From Acanthaster planci (Eukaryota; Echinodermata; Asteroidea; Valvatida; Acanthasteridae), in the NCBI RefSeq assembly GCF_001949145.1, contig NW_019091404.1, positions 2,315,173-2,379,172 of the forward strand: DNA of 64,000 nucleotides. Direction: 5' to 3'. Within the stretch, counting starts at the first letter, position 1. The number at the start of each line of letters is the position of its first letter. A program made the translations under genes and the position numbers. The notes under the pieces were generated by a model that was not told where the DNA came from, made no database searches, and worked only from the letters and a program-made list of their open reading frames with translations. Below are positions 47,288 to 60,800 of the stretch, piece after piece.

Positions 47288-47553
47288 GGGACCAATTTCA
47301 TGGCATTGCTTACCACAAGCAAAAAAACCGGCTCTTAGCATAGCAGAAAATTCTGCGCTTACAGTGTACATGTATATATATTTCATGGGTTAGCAAGGAA
47401 GTTTGGCTTGTGCGCAAGCGTACCCCCCGTAACTACATGTAAGGCTTCTGTGCTTAAAGGATTAGCGCAGAATTTTTCTGCTATGGCGGTTAGCGCAGAA
47501 TGGAGATCGTAAGCACGGAATTCTGCGGTAAGCAGCGCCATGAAATTGGGCCC
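47288..47553. mobile_element. Foldback/MITE element, diverged member of the 'AATTTCATGG' family
   Basis: Left end GGGACCAATTTCATGGCATT; right end is the reverse complement of GGGCCCAATTTCATGGCGCT. The inner arms also pair (GCAGAAAATTCTGCGCTTA and related). Same terminal logic as the 21671 element but a different arm sequence, i.e. a sister subfamily. Confidence 0.7.
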
Positions 47554-49416
47554 AGTTGTGTGTTGATGGCATGTGTCGGTACATTCATTCATGGATTACA
47601 TGTACATGTACCGGTTCATGATAACCTACAATACATGTACATGTGTAGGTGTACATTTGTCCTACTGGTATTTACATGTACAGTGTATAGTATGACCATT
47701 GTATGTGCACTTGCATGTGCATTTTGTAATTTACTAGAGGCTGAAACCTTTGTTCAAGATTAAAAATAATCATTGCTAGGTACTGTACATGTATTTAATT
47801 ATAATTTTAATTATAGACGTAAACAGTACATGATGTACCGTACACGATGTACATGTACGGTACGGTTGAGATACAAATTACTGTACACATAATGTCATAG
47901 CATTTGATAGAGTAAGGTACGGGTTCATGTATGTGCTGTATTGTACAAGTGTACGCATCTACTGAACAATTTTATGGGATTTTTATTCCTGAAAGGACCA
48001 ATGGGATTCCACTGGGTCATTAGACACCAGGAAATAGCTCATTTCATTTAGATGGAATCTGCCAGTAAATGTACCGGTACCTGTAGGGAAATAAATCACG
48101 GGGAAAAGCGAGATGTTACAACTTTCGAAATGAATTAAAAGTCCTTTTGGCTGGACACCACTGCCGGTTCATGTGTACATGGGCATTTTACATTTTCTTT
48201 GCTGTGGGTATGAAAGTAATATTTAACGCGAAAACACCCTGTGACCACATGTGCTTGGTTTCTCTGTTAACCAGTTTTGTACTGTGAAGCTTTAATTTGG
48301 TTGTCTCATGAAAAGCACAAGAGAGTGTTTCTTTCGTTGTTGAAACACAAAGCCATGCAATGTACAGTACAAAGGAAATGATTACTCATTTTAGATATTA
48401 TTTTGATATACATGCATACAGCTGTCTTTTAAATTTCCTGCCTTTTCTCCCAGCCCTGTCTCTATTCATTGTTCTTGAAAACTGTTGACATTGGATTCCT
48501 TTAAATTTTATCACCTTTGCAACATAAAAATATGTTGTTCCAAAAAGTAACCCTCTGAACACCCCCTACATGCGTCTGCATTGCCCTCACTGACACGGAT
48601 TCTCAACCTTTGAACAAGACTTGGATATTTCTTTACAAAGAATCACATAGATTCTGCCCATTTGTTCATTGTGCAGAGGGTAAAAAAAGTCTAGTGCTGT
48701 GACGGTGTAGTTTACCCTTAGCATTATGGCGTTGCCATGGAGTTGCTTAGAATGGTGTTGCCATAGCACCCGAAATAAACAAAGCCCAAAAGCAGGATTG
48801 ATCTGAAAAGAGTGAGTCCCGTGAAGCGGACTTCTACAGTACTTTTGCTGTTGAATGTACCGGTACATGTAATGACAGAAGGACAATGCTTGCAATCATT
48901 TAGCCTTTGTATTGTGCCGTACATGTAAATCACATTGCTGGCCCATTTTGGTTTGTGGAAGTGGTGGATTCGTTTACAAATTCTGTTTGAATTCAGTCAT
49001 CTGAAACAGAGTACAGTGTACTGTGTATGTTGATGTACAGATGTTGTTGGATACAATCTGTTTCACATTAAAATGGAAAATGTTACATGCACATGTGTCT
49101 TTTGTGCATGTATTTTACATAGAGAGACAATGAAAAATTATTTTTCTGTAAAATCTGTCTTGCAGTTTTACTTTTATCTCATATGATTGAAAAAGGAGAT
49201 AGGTTTAATTCACTTCAGCTACTGTACCCGGTACTTGTGGTTTGGCAGAAGTACATGTACATGTACATGTACGTACAGATGTACATCATTCCATGCCAGG
49301 AAATAATTGCCCTATTCTTGGCGTCACTCGACAATGTGTTATTTGCATACATGTACATGTGGTGTGACAACTTACTCATTCCTTCACTCAACATGTTGTT
49401 TTTGTGTTCTCTTCAG
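47554..49416. other. No gene recognised; contains X-box/forkhead cluster
   Basis: TACATG runs at 47600-47690 and 47820-47870, the latter palindromic. A regulatory-motif cluster lies at 48731-48781 (separate entry). No convincing exon until 49417. Confidence 0.4.
48731..48781. promoter_or_regulatory. Two X-box-like RFX motifs and a forkhead site
   Basis: GTTGCCATGGAGTT (48731-48744, 12 of 14 to RYYNYYATRRNRAC) and GTTGCCATAGCACC (48757-48770, 13 of 14), followed by AATAAACA (48774-48781), a FOX-type site. RFX plus FOXJ1-type sites together are typical of motile-cilia promoters. No adjacent gene is identified. Confidence 0.45.
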
Positions 49417-49467
49417 CAAGACAATCTTTTCTCCCCCGATTTTGGAGACCAGGATGCCCTGAATTAG
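49417..49467 (+). CDS. Possible terminal coding exon of an unidentified plus-strand gene
   Basis: TGTGTTCTCTTCAG is a strong acceptor; the following phase-0 frame reads QDNLFSPDFGDQDALN then TAG (49465-49467). Upstream the frame is TACATG-type noncoding sequence. An acidic C-terminal tail would suit a real last exon, but no other exon of the gene could be linked and I recognise no family. Confidence 0.3.
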   Translation, partial: QDNLFSPDFGDQDALN

Positions 49468-50161
49468 ATGTGTAATTTGCCATCAGGAAAAGCACCAGAA
49501 ATTGTCAATTTGGCGAGGGAGTTTCACCTAGTTTAATGATTAACCATATGTGTATCTGAAGGTCTGTTTGCTTGTACTCAAGTAGAATAGGGGGTAACCC
49601 AGACTGACTTGAGTCTGGAGGCTTTGGAACAATGGATTTTAAACACTTTCTTACACATCCTTTCTTTACATCCCAACAGGAAATTGTGTGTTCCACACAG
49701 TGATTGTGCAGTGCACATAAATTTAGTGATAAACTTGCTCACTATTGAACTGTCATTTCCTGAGGCCAATATTGTTACATTTTGTCCACAGTCTGTTAAA
49801 GATGTACATGAACATAAATAATACATGTATGAGGATCTGTTTTGCTTGATCCTGAATCTTTGAGCATTTATAAATAGTGAGCAAGAACTTGTTATTTGCT
49901 CAAGAATTAAGTTTAAGAGCCGGAACATGGGAGAAGACACTAAATGGACACCGAAAAATAATGTATTGATTAGTTGATTAAACTCTGTGAAAGGCTTGAC
50001 CCACCACCCCTATTTAAATACCCTAATTATTGAACTCAGAATAATGTTCCAGGTGGTAGCCTAGGCTTCATTTGCATTAATAGTAATGACTTCTGGTACT
50101 GTACATGTACCTTGTCCAAGGCAAGAGATATCAGACTAGGCTAAGGTTGGGGAGAAAAAAA
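49468..50161. other. No gene recognised
   Basis: No feature seen in this stretch. Confidence 0.4.
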
Positions 50162-50317
50162 ATGGCAAAGGTGAAGAAAGTGCCTTTTCAGCCTGTCCTT
50201 TCCAAAGTCACTGAGACAATCATGGAGCCCTGGAATGCAACTGAGCTGATGACAGGCCAACAGATAACAACCTGCCACATACGTGTACACGAGTTCCTGG
50301 AGGAAGACTTCCATTAG
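50162..50317 (+). CDS. Small open frame of uncertain status (51 residues)
   Basis: ATG after an A-rich run opens MAKVKKVPFQPVLSKV, then VTETIMEPWNATEL and a VHEFLEEDFH ending with TAG. Its base and codon composition is more coding-like than the flanks. There is no domain I recognise and no promoter or splice evidence; a T-run (50336-50352) follows. It could be a fragment of a decayed gene or transposon. Confidence 0.2.
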   Translation: MAKVKKVPFQPVLSKVTETIMEPWNATELMTGQQITTCHIRVHEFLEEDFH

Positions 50318-53300
50318 AAGAGAGAAAAAATAATCTTTTTTTTTTTTTTTTTAATTTCAACGCCACTGTTGGTACCTGCATTTATAAATTAGAGGTTGCA
50401 ATTTGGGGACTGGAAGCACTTGATTGGACCTCCTTCCTCACAGGAAGCAACTACACTACAGTACTTGCCAATTGTTTTACAGTACATGCAATAAACTGTT
50501 CAACAAAGAGCTGATTATTAATCGTTTCGTCTCTGGGTCAAGAGGAAATTAATTCCATGTACCTGTACATATCATATGCAGGGATTGGTTGTGTAGTACG
50601 AACAACTCCCCAGTTTCTTTCTTCCCGCCTAGCATGCCTAAATTCCCTTTCATACACCAGCTGGCTAAGTGGGGTTCCAAAAATGTAGCGTAGAGCCCCC
50701 AAAAATTGAATAAGAAATAACAATTCAGTGCTGTGTAATACGTGCAGTTGGATGTAAAGTTAGTGTAAACTGTGTGTACATATGTACCCGATGTACGTGT
50801 AACGGTCTCATTTGTCCGCCATGCTCAAATCTCTGGGCATCAACGGAACACTGCCGAGCGACCGGAGCTAGCACCCGGACGTATGCGCAGTAAGTCCCGT
50901 TTTGTTTGCTTTTATGGGTGTGCTGAGCTTCTACCAACCTCGACTGCATGGACTGCGTGATTTAAGATCGCTCAAGGCATGTAAGGAACCTGTGTATGGC
51001 GCTGCAAGATTGTACCAATGAGAACGAGGTTGCATACATGTATGTACATGTACATGTACTGTACTGACCGTGGATACCTCTCCACATCCGCACTTATAGC
51101 TCTACGCGAAGTACATGAATTTCAGAAATCTCTTGCGCGAAGGCAGCAAAGTACATGTACATGTAATTCCTCGATCACCCAGTCTCACCTGCATAGCATT
51201 TCTTTATATGCCTAAGCCACCACCTCACGCACCAAATGCGGTACCACAGCGTACGTGCGTAAGCAACTTAAAAAAATCTGCACGGTGGATAAATTAGCGC
51301 GTCGCGGCAACGTGCTCAACAGATAAATGAGCCCCTTACACCGGTACATGTTTTTGCTTGGTCCCAACTGGTACTGATCCATGTAATTGATGTTGTTGAC
51401 TTGATGTCAAATTGTTACACTGTTTTGTTTTGTTCATGAGTGGCAAGCCTATTGGTTCATTTATTCTCATTTACTGGTGGGTTTCATATTCTCCTAAGGG
51501 AGAACAAGCATCCTAACCTGTTAATTACAGTGTATACGTGTATGTCACATGCTCTGGTACACGTGTTGCACATGTGCACATCTACTGGAATCACGGCAAG
51601 ATACGTTTGACGTGGTGTCAGACAAGAAAACTGGTTCTGCTAACGGCTTAAAATCAAGTCTACTATTTCCGTGTTAGACTCCAACAGAAGCTGGCCGTAC
51701 ATCGTTTTCTTTTAGATTGTTGAAGACAAGTTGTGATCGCCTCACTGAACTTAGTCAGGACGCTCGGAAGACGTACAACCAAGTCATGCATGCAAGAGTC
51801 CTGTATATAAGGCACCATTGTGTTATTGCTGATACTGGGGGGTTCTTTGTGAACTCTTCCGAATTCCACTTGTTAAAGTTCCATATTAATGAGAGATCAA
51901 CTGTACACGAGGCTTGATGTTAATACCATGCTCACCTGTTGCACCCCTTGCCCACCTGTGCCCCTTTCCAGATTCACTAAACCCCTCCTCTGAACCTTGG
52001 GATCGGGATCTTGTTCCTGTTCCTCCCCACCATCAATTTCTCATACACGTGTGCATACTGTACCGGTGCATGTACCGGTAGTCTTTAAAGTTAAACCTAC
52101 TGTACTTGTACTAGCCCCACACTGGCAACAAGATCCAGGCCTCCCAGAAGTTAAGGGTTGGAGCAAAATGGAACAGATTGAGAAGCAGTGTACGTGTAAA
52201 AGGGTGTGGCAGTAGGCAAGATTACTGCCAGGAGGCCCAGGGAGGTAGTCTGTCCTCCTCTTCCACGCCCCTCTCCTCACCTAAGCAGACTGGAGAGGAC
52301 AAACCAGGAAACTTGGGGAATATTGCATCTAATGAACAACTTCCCGTCTGAGTCAGACGTACTCTGTCCCCCAGAAAGTTCTGCGGACTGAGACGCTCTT
52401 ATTGTGCTTTGTGTTGTTGTTGAAGGCCAACAAGTGTACTCGACTTTCAGAGAAAGAGACATATTCCATTCATCGCACCTGTCCCGGTACATGTAGGGGG
52501 AACCCTGAGAGACTTTGAGGGCTTTTTTGTCAGCTACAAATGTTGATGAAAATTGACTTGGTAACTTCATCTTGTTGGACGTATTGGTGCAGGGAACTGT
52601 GAAGGTTGGTATGCACAGTAGACCGGTAGAACATAGCTATGGCACGTGTATTGACTGCAGGTGGATCAAGCCAATTGGGATTATTGGTCTGCAGACCGTG
52701 GTTCAGTGATGAGTCTGATGCCTCAGGGATGCATGTACAAATGTACCTACTATGTACCGGACATGAGCAGCAATCACCGTTATACACGTTACAGTGCAGT
52801 ACATGTATACATAGGCATTAAGCAAGAAGCAGTTGCTTTTTGTTCAATTGTGTTTATCATGCACTTGTCATACCATACATGTACATGTACCGGGTACATG
52901 TCTGTAAATGTACTGAATGCAATCATTGTTTGGGATTTTTGGGGTTTTTTTCCATAAATGTAAGTACACGTAACTTAGTACATTATTTGTATCAGTACAT
53001 TGTCAAAAGAAATGTACCGGACATACACTGTAGCTGCTGTCACACCAGCCAAAGATTTGCTCATCAGAAAATACATGCACACATGTGTTTGTTTGGGTTG
53101 CTGCCCATCGGATAAGTTACAAATGTCTTTGAAATGTTCTCATTCCATATCACATGGCAAGTTTATATCACGTACGTGACTGGTTCATGTGTACTGTGTA
53201 CTAGTACGTGCATAAACGTGTACAGGTACCACGTGCAGGTCCACGTACGTAGACATGTATGTGTTTTTCAAGCCAAGATGCCATCGCCTGAAGATTGGCA

Positions 53301-55754
53301 AGACATTACCGGCCTACTGGTTCCACTAGGTGCATCTTAGTGATCTTTAACCTAGATCCCAATCTTGAAACTTTTTAATTACAAAATTGAGTTTTTCCCC
53401 TCGAACGAAGTCCCAGCACGGTGTTGGGTAACCCAACGCGGCGGTATTGACAATCAATGGAACCTGGGTCGTACTCCTTGATAGAGTCTGTTTTTTTTTT
53501 TCCCAAGCTCAAGCCCCCAGTCCTGTACCCCTCTCCAGTTGCAAGGTCGACAAGCAAAGAAAGATCCAGGTGTCAATAAGTAATCCTTGGTGAAACACTT
53601 TTAGAAGTCTGTGGATTAAAGCCCCTAGAGCAACTTAGAAAACATCAATGTTTTGTCCAAGACAGGCTTCTTGGTGCATTACATGTACCTGCAGTTGTGT
53701 TTTTTTCCCCACGTTCCGGAATTTTCAAAGAATTGTGTACTGTTAATGTATTTGTTCCATGGCAGTTTATTGAAGTAGACTTTGGACATAAAAGTTTGGT
53801 TTAGGGCTTAAAAGTACAAATTGGCCAAATCAGTGATAAAGATAGATATTAAGTGCATGAAAATAAAAAAGGACCATTGTATGCATATATTCCAGCATTT
53901 TATTGGTTTTACGTGAAATCTTTTAGTATCAGTGAGCACGGAATGCAGTATGGTACGTGTACATGTCCTTGGATGTGTATGCCGGTAAATCTGGTTGATC
54001 GGAGATAACTAATATAGCATGTCATTATTCATACATGAACAGTCGGTATTCATGTACATTGCACAGTGTGAGATCTTGAACAGAAATAATGTCAACATTG
54101 TCAATGTTGTCAACATATATATTTGTCTTCAGCAAAACACAACCCCCCCCGAAAAAAAAAGAATTAGAAATTTCCCAACAAAATAGTCCTGCATCTTAAA
54201 TGTCGCAGACAGTCGCCCAATTTAGCCTGGTGTTTTGCAGCATAGGGGTCTCTTAGCACTGCAAAATGTCGAAAGGCGCTCAAGGTACAATTTGATTATA
54301 AAGTTCTCACGAAATTACCAATTTAAGTGTCTGTGAAAATTTGATTTTACTTCCAGTTGATTTCAACACACATGTTTAAAAACACTTTGTATAAGTACAT
54401 GTACGTAAATGTGCATGTACACGTACTGTTAAGTACGTGTATGTTTTAATGCATGTTTGTATGTTTGGGTTCGTACAAGTACTGTGCAGAGAGTAAAACA
54501 TCTAGATAGATGCATTAGGGAACTTCATTACTCATATAAATATGCAAATGTAATAAAACCATCCCTGTTAAATCAATGCCACCACAGGAAATTAATGCCA
54601 AGATGTGTGGCTATTCCACTCTATTTTATTTTTTCCCCTTGAAAAATCTATACTTGTATTCTGAGGGATGCGTTTGCTTGGAGCAGTGATCATATGAGAT
54701 AACCACACTTCATTTCGTGCATGAGAATCTGCTCTTGTTTTAGAGCAGGGACTTGGCACAATCAGTTGAAGATCCTTGGAAGAAAAAAAGGGACAGCGTA
54801 AAAGGTTTGTTTTACTGGCCCAATTGACCTAAATCTGTGCTTGAAGAAGTTGCACACATGAGCTGTATGTATTCAAATGTTCTGAGAATTAGATTCATGT
54901 GAGAGTCTCACGCTTGGTCTCTGTTTCCTAGATACTGCTATTTTTAGGATCCGTCTGTGTATACATTTACATGTATGTGTACCAGTCTATGCAAACCATG
55001 CGTAACAATTCAGTTTATTGAGAAAGAAATGTGAATTCATTTTTAGCCAGGTACACCGTTTTGTACTCCTCAAATGGTTTGTTTTTAGCTTGATAAATTT
55101 GTAGATACATATCTTTCACAGCAGTTTAAAAAATGATTACTTGTATTATTGATTTATTAATTTGTAACAGTATCATAGAACAGTCAACACTAATGTACAT
55201 GGATGTAACTATTTGTAAAATAGATGTCGTTACTTTGTAACATTTTACAGATATGATGGGCACATGGTAATTTATGTACATGTACCAATTCTGTATACTG
55301 TACATGTACGTACCGGGTACATACACATGTGTACATGTACATGAGAGAAAAACTTGGGTGCACTGCCTGCTGGGACATGTACAGGTACTCGCATTTGTGG
55401 CATGGGTGTACGAGTACCTTGTGTGGACCTCTGAACAATAATGCTGGATGTTTGAACCCTGTTTGGACTAAGCTGGGTCCACACAAGGTTACCACCCTTT
55501 CTGGGGAAAAAAAAAGTTTTAGGCATTTTGGCTTTAGGGTTATCGGTTGCAAAGTGCAGAGGAACTGTCAAGGAGAGCATCATTAAAAACAAAGAATTTT
55601 CATTTCAAGAAAAATGAGTATTTTTACTGAGTTTTTGTAAACTTTTACACAAAAACAAAGGAAAACACAAGGTACAAGTAGTGTACATGTACATGGAGCG
55701 GTAGGTACCGGTAACACCAACATGCATGAACATGAATATGGATATATTGTACTG
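50318..55754. other. No gene recognised
   Basis: Includes CpG-richer stretches at about 50800-51310, a short frame at 53278-53340 (MPSPEDWQDITGLLVPLG...) without firm splice sites, and frequent TACATG/ACCGGTAC runs (51040, 52060, 52880, 53210, 55270-55345). None of the open frames has supporting context. Confidence 0.4.
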
Positions 55755-56135
55755 CAGGGTTTCCCCTGCCTATTCAATTGTGAGGCGGCCCACCTCATTG
55801 ATTTTAGTGACCACCCCATTAGGCCTTTTCTGTTGAACTTTACCACCTCACACTTAAAATAGACAAAGATGGAAGGAAAAAGCAACATACATGTAACTGA
55901 GATCTTTTGAAATAGATCAGTTTCAAATCATTCAAAATGGTGAAGAGGGACACGGGATACAAGATGGGTTCATTTTAGAAGGGAAATTTGGAGCAAATGT
56001 ACTTGTAGAATATAGAATTTATTTGAGTCCTTCTGAACATACCGGTGCATGTACTCGCTCATGTTTTATGCGCTAGAAGTTGGGCTAAATTTGCTGGACC
56101 ACCTCAAACGTATCAGCACCCCAGGGGAAGCCCTG
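55755..56135. mobile_element. Non-autonomous hAT-like element (381 bp)
   Basis: Begins CAGGGTTTCCCCTG and ends with the reverse complement of CAGGGCTTCCCCTG: 14-bp termini with one mismatch and the CAGGG start typical of hAT. The flanking 8-mers (TTGTACTG and TCACACTG) match at only five positions, so the target duplication is uncertain. Confidence 0.55.
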
Positions 56136-57514
56136 TCACACTGTAGCAGATACATGTACCCTACGTCACTGGTCCACGCATTGTACCAGTACATATGGTT
56201 CACCTTGGACCTGCATTGCTATATGTAAATGCACTGAACACATGCACAAATCTATCAAAACACTTGTTTTACAAAAAAAACCTGTTTGCCTTGTAATATG
56301 TTTGAAGGTCAGAAAAATAATGAAGACCCAGAAAGGAGAAATGGCCCAGCAGACTGTAAGTAATTCAGCCGTACTCCGTTTCATTTTTCTCAATTCAACG
56401 GCAAAATTCTGAAAACTCCAACAGAAATAACAAATTTGTACAATACATCCTATTATCCATCAGACCATTAATAATATTCCTGGCTTTTTTTCAAGGTGAG
56501 ATAGTATTGTTTTTACCATAAATTGTTTGCCATGGTGATGAAAAGACACTCATCAGCCAGGATTTTAATTACCTTTTTCCCAGTAAAACAACCTGCAAGC
56601 AGATGGTACAGAGTTTTTTCTTGTTTTTTTTTTTTTTAGTGAAATTTGTCTCTGAACGGGTACGCATGATAGAAATTATTCCATTGGTATTATTAGCTCC
56701 AACCTTGGAGGGAGAAAAATCAATGTGCATGTTGTTTAAAATGGATAAAAAATAAGGATAGACAGTGTTGGCCTCCAACCCACAGATGGCAAAATTAATA
56801 AAAGAGTCCAAATATAGGAATAAGTTTGTAAATTAGAAAATGGCTAAGAGCTTGTGTCGCCATGGATTTGTCTGCAGTGGTGGACGGGTCAGTTTTACAT
56901 GTAAGTGAATATGCAGTGAGGTAAATTATTGGTGCCTTTAACTCTTGTGGTGTAATTGTGATTTAGGAATAATTACATTAGAGGGTATCTACCCAGGCCT
57001 TTTGTCTCAGACATACCGGTACACCGTACGGGTATCAAGTGTTTACATGCACAAACTTTGTGTTCTGGTACATTGTAGGGGGACACGTTTAATTCTTTGC
57101 AGTACTTGGATCAACATACATGTACATGTACATGTACAGGTATATATGCTTGAGCATCCTTTGGTCACCAGGTGTAGACTAGAGAGGGCATTTTGTTGCC
57201 AAGCGACAATGGTCTCGCTGGCATTTTTGTCCGGATCTAGTAGGTCTGTAGTAGGCTTTTGCCAGTTGGAAGTACGTGTTGGGCCCACATGCGAATACTA
57301 TACATTCACACAGAGATTGATCACGCTTGCTCCGCGCGTCCCATGCTTCCGGTACATGTAAATACACATAAACTTACATAGTATGTATGTACATGTGTGC
57401 GTACACCAGTGCATTTAGTGTGTTCAATTGGTAAAAAACACACTTCGTACCTGCTTCTATTTGCATCAGGCTGAGTGTACACCACTAGGTGCATAATACT
57501 AGCAGCAGCAGTTT
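56136..57514. other. No gene recognised
   Basis: TACATG runs near 57115 and 57390; T-run at 56625-56638; otherwise unassigned. Confidence 0.4.
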
Positions 57515-57840
57515 CAAAATTATTATTATGATTATCATTTACCGGTATTATTTCTGGTAATGACACCAGGGATTCCTCAACAGTGCCCCTAGGCACTGTA
57601 CATACATGTACATAGCTTGCAAGCCTGAAGAAAGCTGTAGAGAGGAGACAATGACAAGCAGTTGCAGTTTTAGAGGTGGGAGGAAAACCCCAGAGGAATA
57701 TTGTGCATAAAGCCCACAGATTCAGGTAGGGACTGAAAACCCAATCCACACGTGGACCAAGCTGGGATTCGAACCTGGACCGCAGAGGTGGTAGGGGAGG
57801 AAAGAACCATTATGCTGGCTTGACCTATTGCTTAAGCCTC
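57515..57840 (-). mobile_element. tRNA-derived SINE, nearly full length
   Basis: On the minus strand: a possible tRNA-like 5' part, a strong B box GGTTCGAATCCC (57767-57778), then a CGTGTGGATTGGGTTTTC body. Next come CCTCCCACCTCTAAAACTGC and GTCATTGTCTCC segments, and a short-repeat tail made of ATAATAATAAT (about 57520-57540). The order tRNA head, body and AT-repeat tail defines a SINE. I believe similar bodies occur in echinoderm SINEs, from memory only. The A box is poorly preserved. Confidence 0.7.
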
Positions 57841-60800
57841 TCTCTCGCCATGTCCAGATTACCAGGCTGTGGCTTGAAATCATGCCAGAGTCTATGGACT
57901 TTGCTGCAGCCATTTCCAATAGAATCATGTACATGTATAATATCAAGCCATTCGGACAGGGCTTGTTTGTCACTGATGATGGAGTGGTTGTTCATGGAGC
58001 CCGTTTGGAAATGTACACCTTGAGTTTCATGCAGTAAACTGTTTGCACTGCATTCCAGGGGTCTAAGGTTCAGTTGTGCTAGATTTTCTTGACTCAAGTA
58101 GGGCACTTGTAGATGGAATTCCTTGTTGCTTCAGCGGATATTGATTTTGTGCTGCTGTTGGTATTTTTTCTTGTCAAGAGGGCGCACTTTAATCCGTCAG
58201 ATAAGGCATGCATGGCTATGGCTTGAAACACCAGATTGGGTTCACCTAAATGTACCAATAGTATGAAAGCCAGTGGCTCCAGCCATTCTCCATAGATGCG
58301 TGTGTTATAGCTAGCCACAGCCAAGTGTTTCTGATGTGGCCCAATGATAGAGTTGGGGTACGTCTATGCGTATGGGTAAGATTGAAGAACTGATGTAGAC
58401 TGGTTACCTGGCTAAATGTACCCTTACATCCTACCTTGTACCTGCACACGTTACATGTATATGAAGACAGCGTACCTGCCAAGTCTCACGCATTAGGCGT
58501 GTAACATGTGCATTTTGACCAAATCTCACGCTGACACGCATCAAGCTCAAAATCTCACGCATTCTGCAAATGATGACGACAATGCACAAAAACAAGGACA
58601 ACAAGGTCGGTCACGCGCTTCAGTTTGCTTTCTATATACTGAACTGCACGCATGCACTGGACTGTATTACAGTATTAGCCTTCAGTCAAGGCTCACCTGG
58701 TCACATGGCGCACACACGAGGAAGACAGGCTGTGCAGAGCGAGTGGCAAAGCTCGTGAATTGTGTGCGTCCTGAGTACACACGTTGAGCTAGTTGCCATG
58801 CGCGCCTTGACTAACGACTATGCACTACTGATGACTCACGCCACGTATAGACCGTCTCCGAAACCGGCTTCTAGAGCTTCGGCTAGGTCTATTTTCTCGG
58901 TGTCTCCGCGTAGAATGAAGACCTAGACCTAGGCCTAAACAACAGATCTGAATGCAGCATAAATAGATCGGTAACGCATGCTGTACTGCCGCGCAATAAA
59001 TTTTCCGTTCTTTCGTGGACGGGCGCTGTAGAATGTAGTACATGGGCCATGTGCTCAAACTTTTTCCCAATTTTTTTCATTGACATTTTGTATAAATGTT
59101 AACTTGAAAACATCATTCTCACGACACAGTTGAAAACATATCGCGATGTGACTTGGTTTTGCAATTTTTTTTTTAAGAATTATAACGAGCCCCAAAGAGA
59201 TCCCAAGCATTTTATGCATTAACTTTCATTTGGTTTTGATGACGTCACCTTGAATATTTTATTCAAATTATGACGTGACGATATGATTATGCATTACAAT
59301 GGACGTGGGTTTCAATCGGACAAAACAATCTCACGTATTGGAATTTCTGAAACTTGGCAGGGATTGTGTACATGTACTTGTGAGAAAATTTGATGAATGT
59401 GATCCCTGTTCACCCCTACATGTTCATTTAGGTCACGCTGCAGCATCCAATTACACCTGTCTAATTCAAATAGCAAATACAAATTTTACTTCCATGTACC
59501 AACCAGGATATCATTTATACAGGTGCATTATACATGTACATGTATGTTGATTGTGTTTCCTTGCTGCAAGGTATCTGTACATGTACCCTTACATTTTAAA
59601 CAAAATAGAAGTAGAAATCTGACTAGATTTCTCTTAACTTCTACAGGGAAGAAACACTGAAATTTATTCAAACATAATGTGAAATTTTCTGGCTATACCG
59701 ATAAATGTAATTGTTGGAATATTTAGAAGGAAACTTCTCTAGGAGTTACACGTAGAATCGAAAGACAAGTATTGGATTTCAAAAAATGTGCACATACTTA
59801 CATGTACATGTAAACGTGTACATGTACATACATGCTCGTGCAGTTTACACATAATGGTGTTGTCCCGTTTGGCAAGAAGACAGTTTCAAGAAATTCACTG
59901 TTACTCGTTTCTCCTTACATTACTCTCCCTTCTTCTGGCTGGGTTTTTTTCTGGACAGGGCACTAAACGAATCATCCTTTCTCTGAAATGTAATACCTTT
60001 TTCAAGAATCATCAGTGTTCATACCGGTAGGTGTACCAGCATCTCTTTTATGCATGAGCGTACACCTTAATTATCTTGGTGCGTTAAAAAAACTAATATC
60101 CTGTGCATAGTTAGCAGACAAAATAACCCCAGGTTTCTTGCCACAAAATGAAAGGGATGAAAAAAAAAGATCTTGGAAGAGTTATGGTCCACCACTTAAC
60201 CGGATAAGAGAGGAAAGGCTTAGAATTTACATAATTTCCCCCTTTGACCAAATGAGGCTCGAAGATCTCATCGGAGTGGGAGTGTCACAGTTTTCAAGAA
60301 TATGTCAGGTTGATTCAAGGGCCTATACGTGTACGGTACATTCATGTACTCCTCGTTAAAGCACTGTGTATGAAAAATTCATGATTGTTTGATGAAATGG
60401 ATCTCAGTGGAAGAATCATATGTACCAGTACTTCAACTCGAGCACACATACATGGACGGAAACAGCATTGTACCTGGCTGTAGTGTACAGGCCTACAGGA
60501 TAATTTGTGTATTTTTGCATGCACTACAAGTGTTCTAAATCTTGGAAGTACCTGGTTAGGATTGTTTAGTCATTGAATTCGATGACCTCATGTGCATTGT
60601 ATTTTCTGTGTGAAAGGTTTGAAATTCCAGACAGGTGTAAAATAAACTGCATGTGTACAAATGTACATGTACTGGTGCTGTACACGTAGATAATGAAACA
60701 TTTTACCTGTCCATGAAGTGAAACTTTATTCATTTTTTGTAAGAACATGGGCATATTTTGCAACAAGGAACGACCTTTTCCCCTTATCATTCAATGTAGT

